A stretch of 6,186 nt of DNA. It comes from JBBQSU01 sp038234815 (GTDB lineage: Bacteria > Planctomycetota > Phycisphaerae > Tepidisphaerales > Tepidisphaeraceae). The DNA is taken from assembly GCA_038234815.1 (NCBI GenBank), contig JBBQSU010000184.1, positions 1 through 6,186 of the forward strand, given 5' to 3'. Shown one piece after another: positions 5,926-6,186 of this stretch; position 1 is the first letter of the stretch, and the number at the start of each line of letters is the position of its first letter. A program made the position numbers and the translations under genes. The notes beneath the pieces are model-generated. The model searched no databases. It saw only the letters and a list, made by a program, of their open reading frames with translations, and was not told where the DNA came from.

Positions 5926-6186
5926 CGGCCGCGGCTTTTCGGCGCACCGGCCCCGGGCCGACCAGCGGGTGAGCCAGCCATCTTCGTCTGGGGCCGCGTC
6001 ACGGGTGACACCGAGGGCGGGCTTTATCGCTCGATCGATTTCGGGCAGACCTGGTCCAAGGTGGACAGCGACCCCCATCGCGGCATCCTGCCCCGCACCA
6101 TGGCGGCCGATCGGAAGGTCTTCGGCCGAGTCTACCTGCACAATATTATGACAGACGGGATCTTCCAGGGGTTCATCGCGAAGTAA
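5926..6186 (+). pseudogene. C-terminal remnant of a BNR/GH74-like beta-propeller protein
   Basis: The plus-strand frame ending in TAA at 6184-6186 gives about 86 residues with clear resemblance to the end of GH74/sortilin-type propellers. It contains PAIFVWGRV, then an Asp-box GGLYRSIDFGQTWSKVDSD (S-x-D-x-G-x-T-W pattern), then a closing strand ADRKVFGRVYLHN and GIFQGFIAK at the C-terminus. From memory, members such as xyloglucanases end with this order of motifs and are several hundred residues long. Here the frame is closed upstream by TGA at 5923-5925 and again at 5896-5898. No good start codon with a ribosome binding site lies before the Asp-box, and I could not find the preceding propeller repeats in the other two frames. 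It is therefore most likely the 3' remnant of a truncated or frameshifted gene. A short expressed protein from an internal GTG (6061) or ATG would lack the Asp-box. The family assignment is fairly sure; the pseudogene status is inferred. Confidence 0.6.

Noticed and set aside
5675..5947. A 90-codon minus-strand frame beginning MRRKAAAVKSAKDV
   Set aside because: It starts inside the antisense of the GH74-like remnant, lacks a clear ribosome binding site and shows no recognisable motif. It cannot be excluded as a small gene but is not supported.
1..6186. CRISPR array, tRNA/rRNA genes, insertion sequence or transposase
   Set aside because: I saw no regularly spaced repeats, tRNA-like cloverleaf, rRNA signature, terminal inverted repeats or transposase motifs.

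Overview
The window looks bacterial: densely packed genes, Shine-Dalgarno sites, mid-to-high GC coding DNA and no introns. It appears to come from a sugar-nucleotide and surface-glycan locus of a GC-rich environmental bacterium. Large intracellular clan GH-A glycosidase-like proteins, a eukaryotic-type UDP-galactopyranose mutase and a GH74-like fragment would suit Planctomycetota, Acidobacteriota or Verrucomicrobiota. Nothing in the sequence decides between them.

Layout. 1-801 (+) is the 3' part of a GH1-like glycosidase gene, cut by the left window edge just before its catalytic acid/base. 802-961 is a convergent intergenic gap with one weak hairpin. 962-2518 (-) is a UDP-galactopyranose mutase of the eukaryotic type, with all the recognisable substrate residues. 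2570-5362 (-) is a 930-residue fusion of an N-terminal GH1-like glycosidase domain and a C-terminal GT-B glycosyltransferase domain, joined by a low-complexity linker of about 105 residues. 5471-5644 (-) is a small unrecognised ORF of 57 codons with a good ribosome binding site. 5645-5925 holds no convincing gene. 5926-6186 (+) is the C-terminal end of a BNR/GH74-like protein without its upstream part, and is probably a gene remnant.

How the genes may work together. The small ORF, the fusion and the mutase lie on one strand with gaps of 108 and 51 bases and could be one transcript read right to left. The mutase would convert UDP-galactopyranose to UDP-galactofuranose. The transferase half of the fusion is a plausible user of that or another nucleotide sugar. 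The attached glycosidase domain keeps both catalytic carboxylates and could trim or transglycosylate the same glycan. The separate glycosidase gene at the left is a relative of the fusion's N-terminal domain and is transcribed towards the mutase. The fusion has no visible signal peptide, so the chemistry is probably cytoplasmic. The enzyme classes rest on sequence motifs; the shared pathway and the galactofuranose product are inference.
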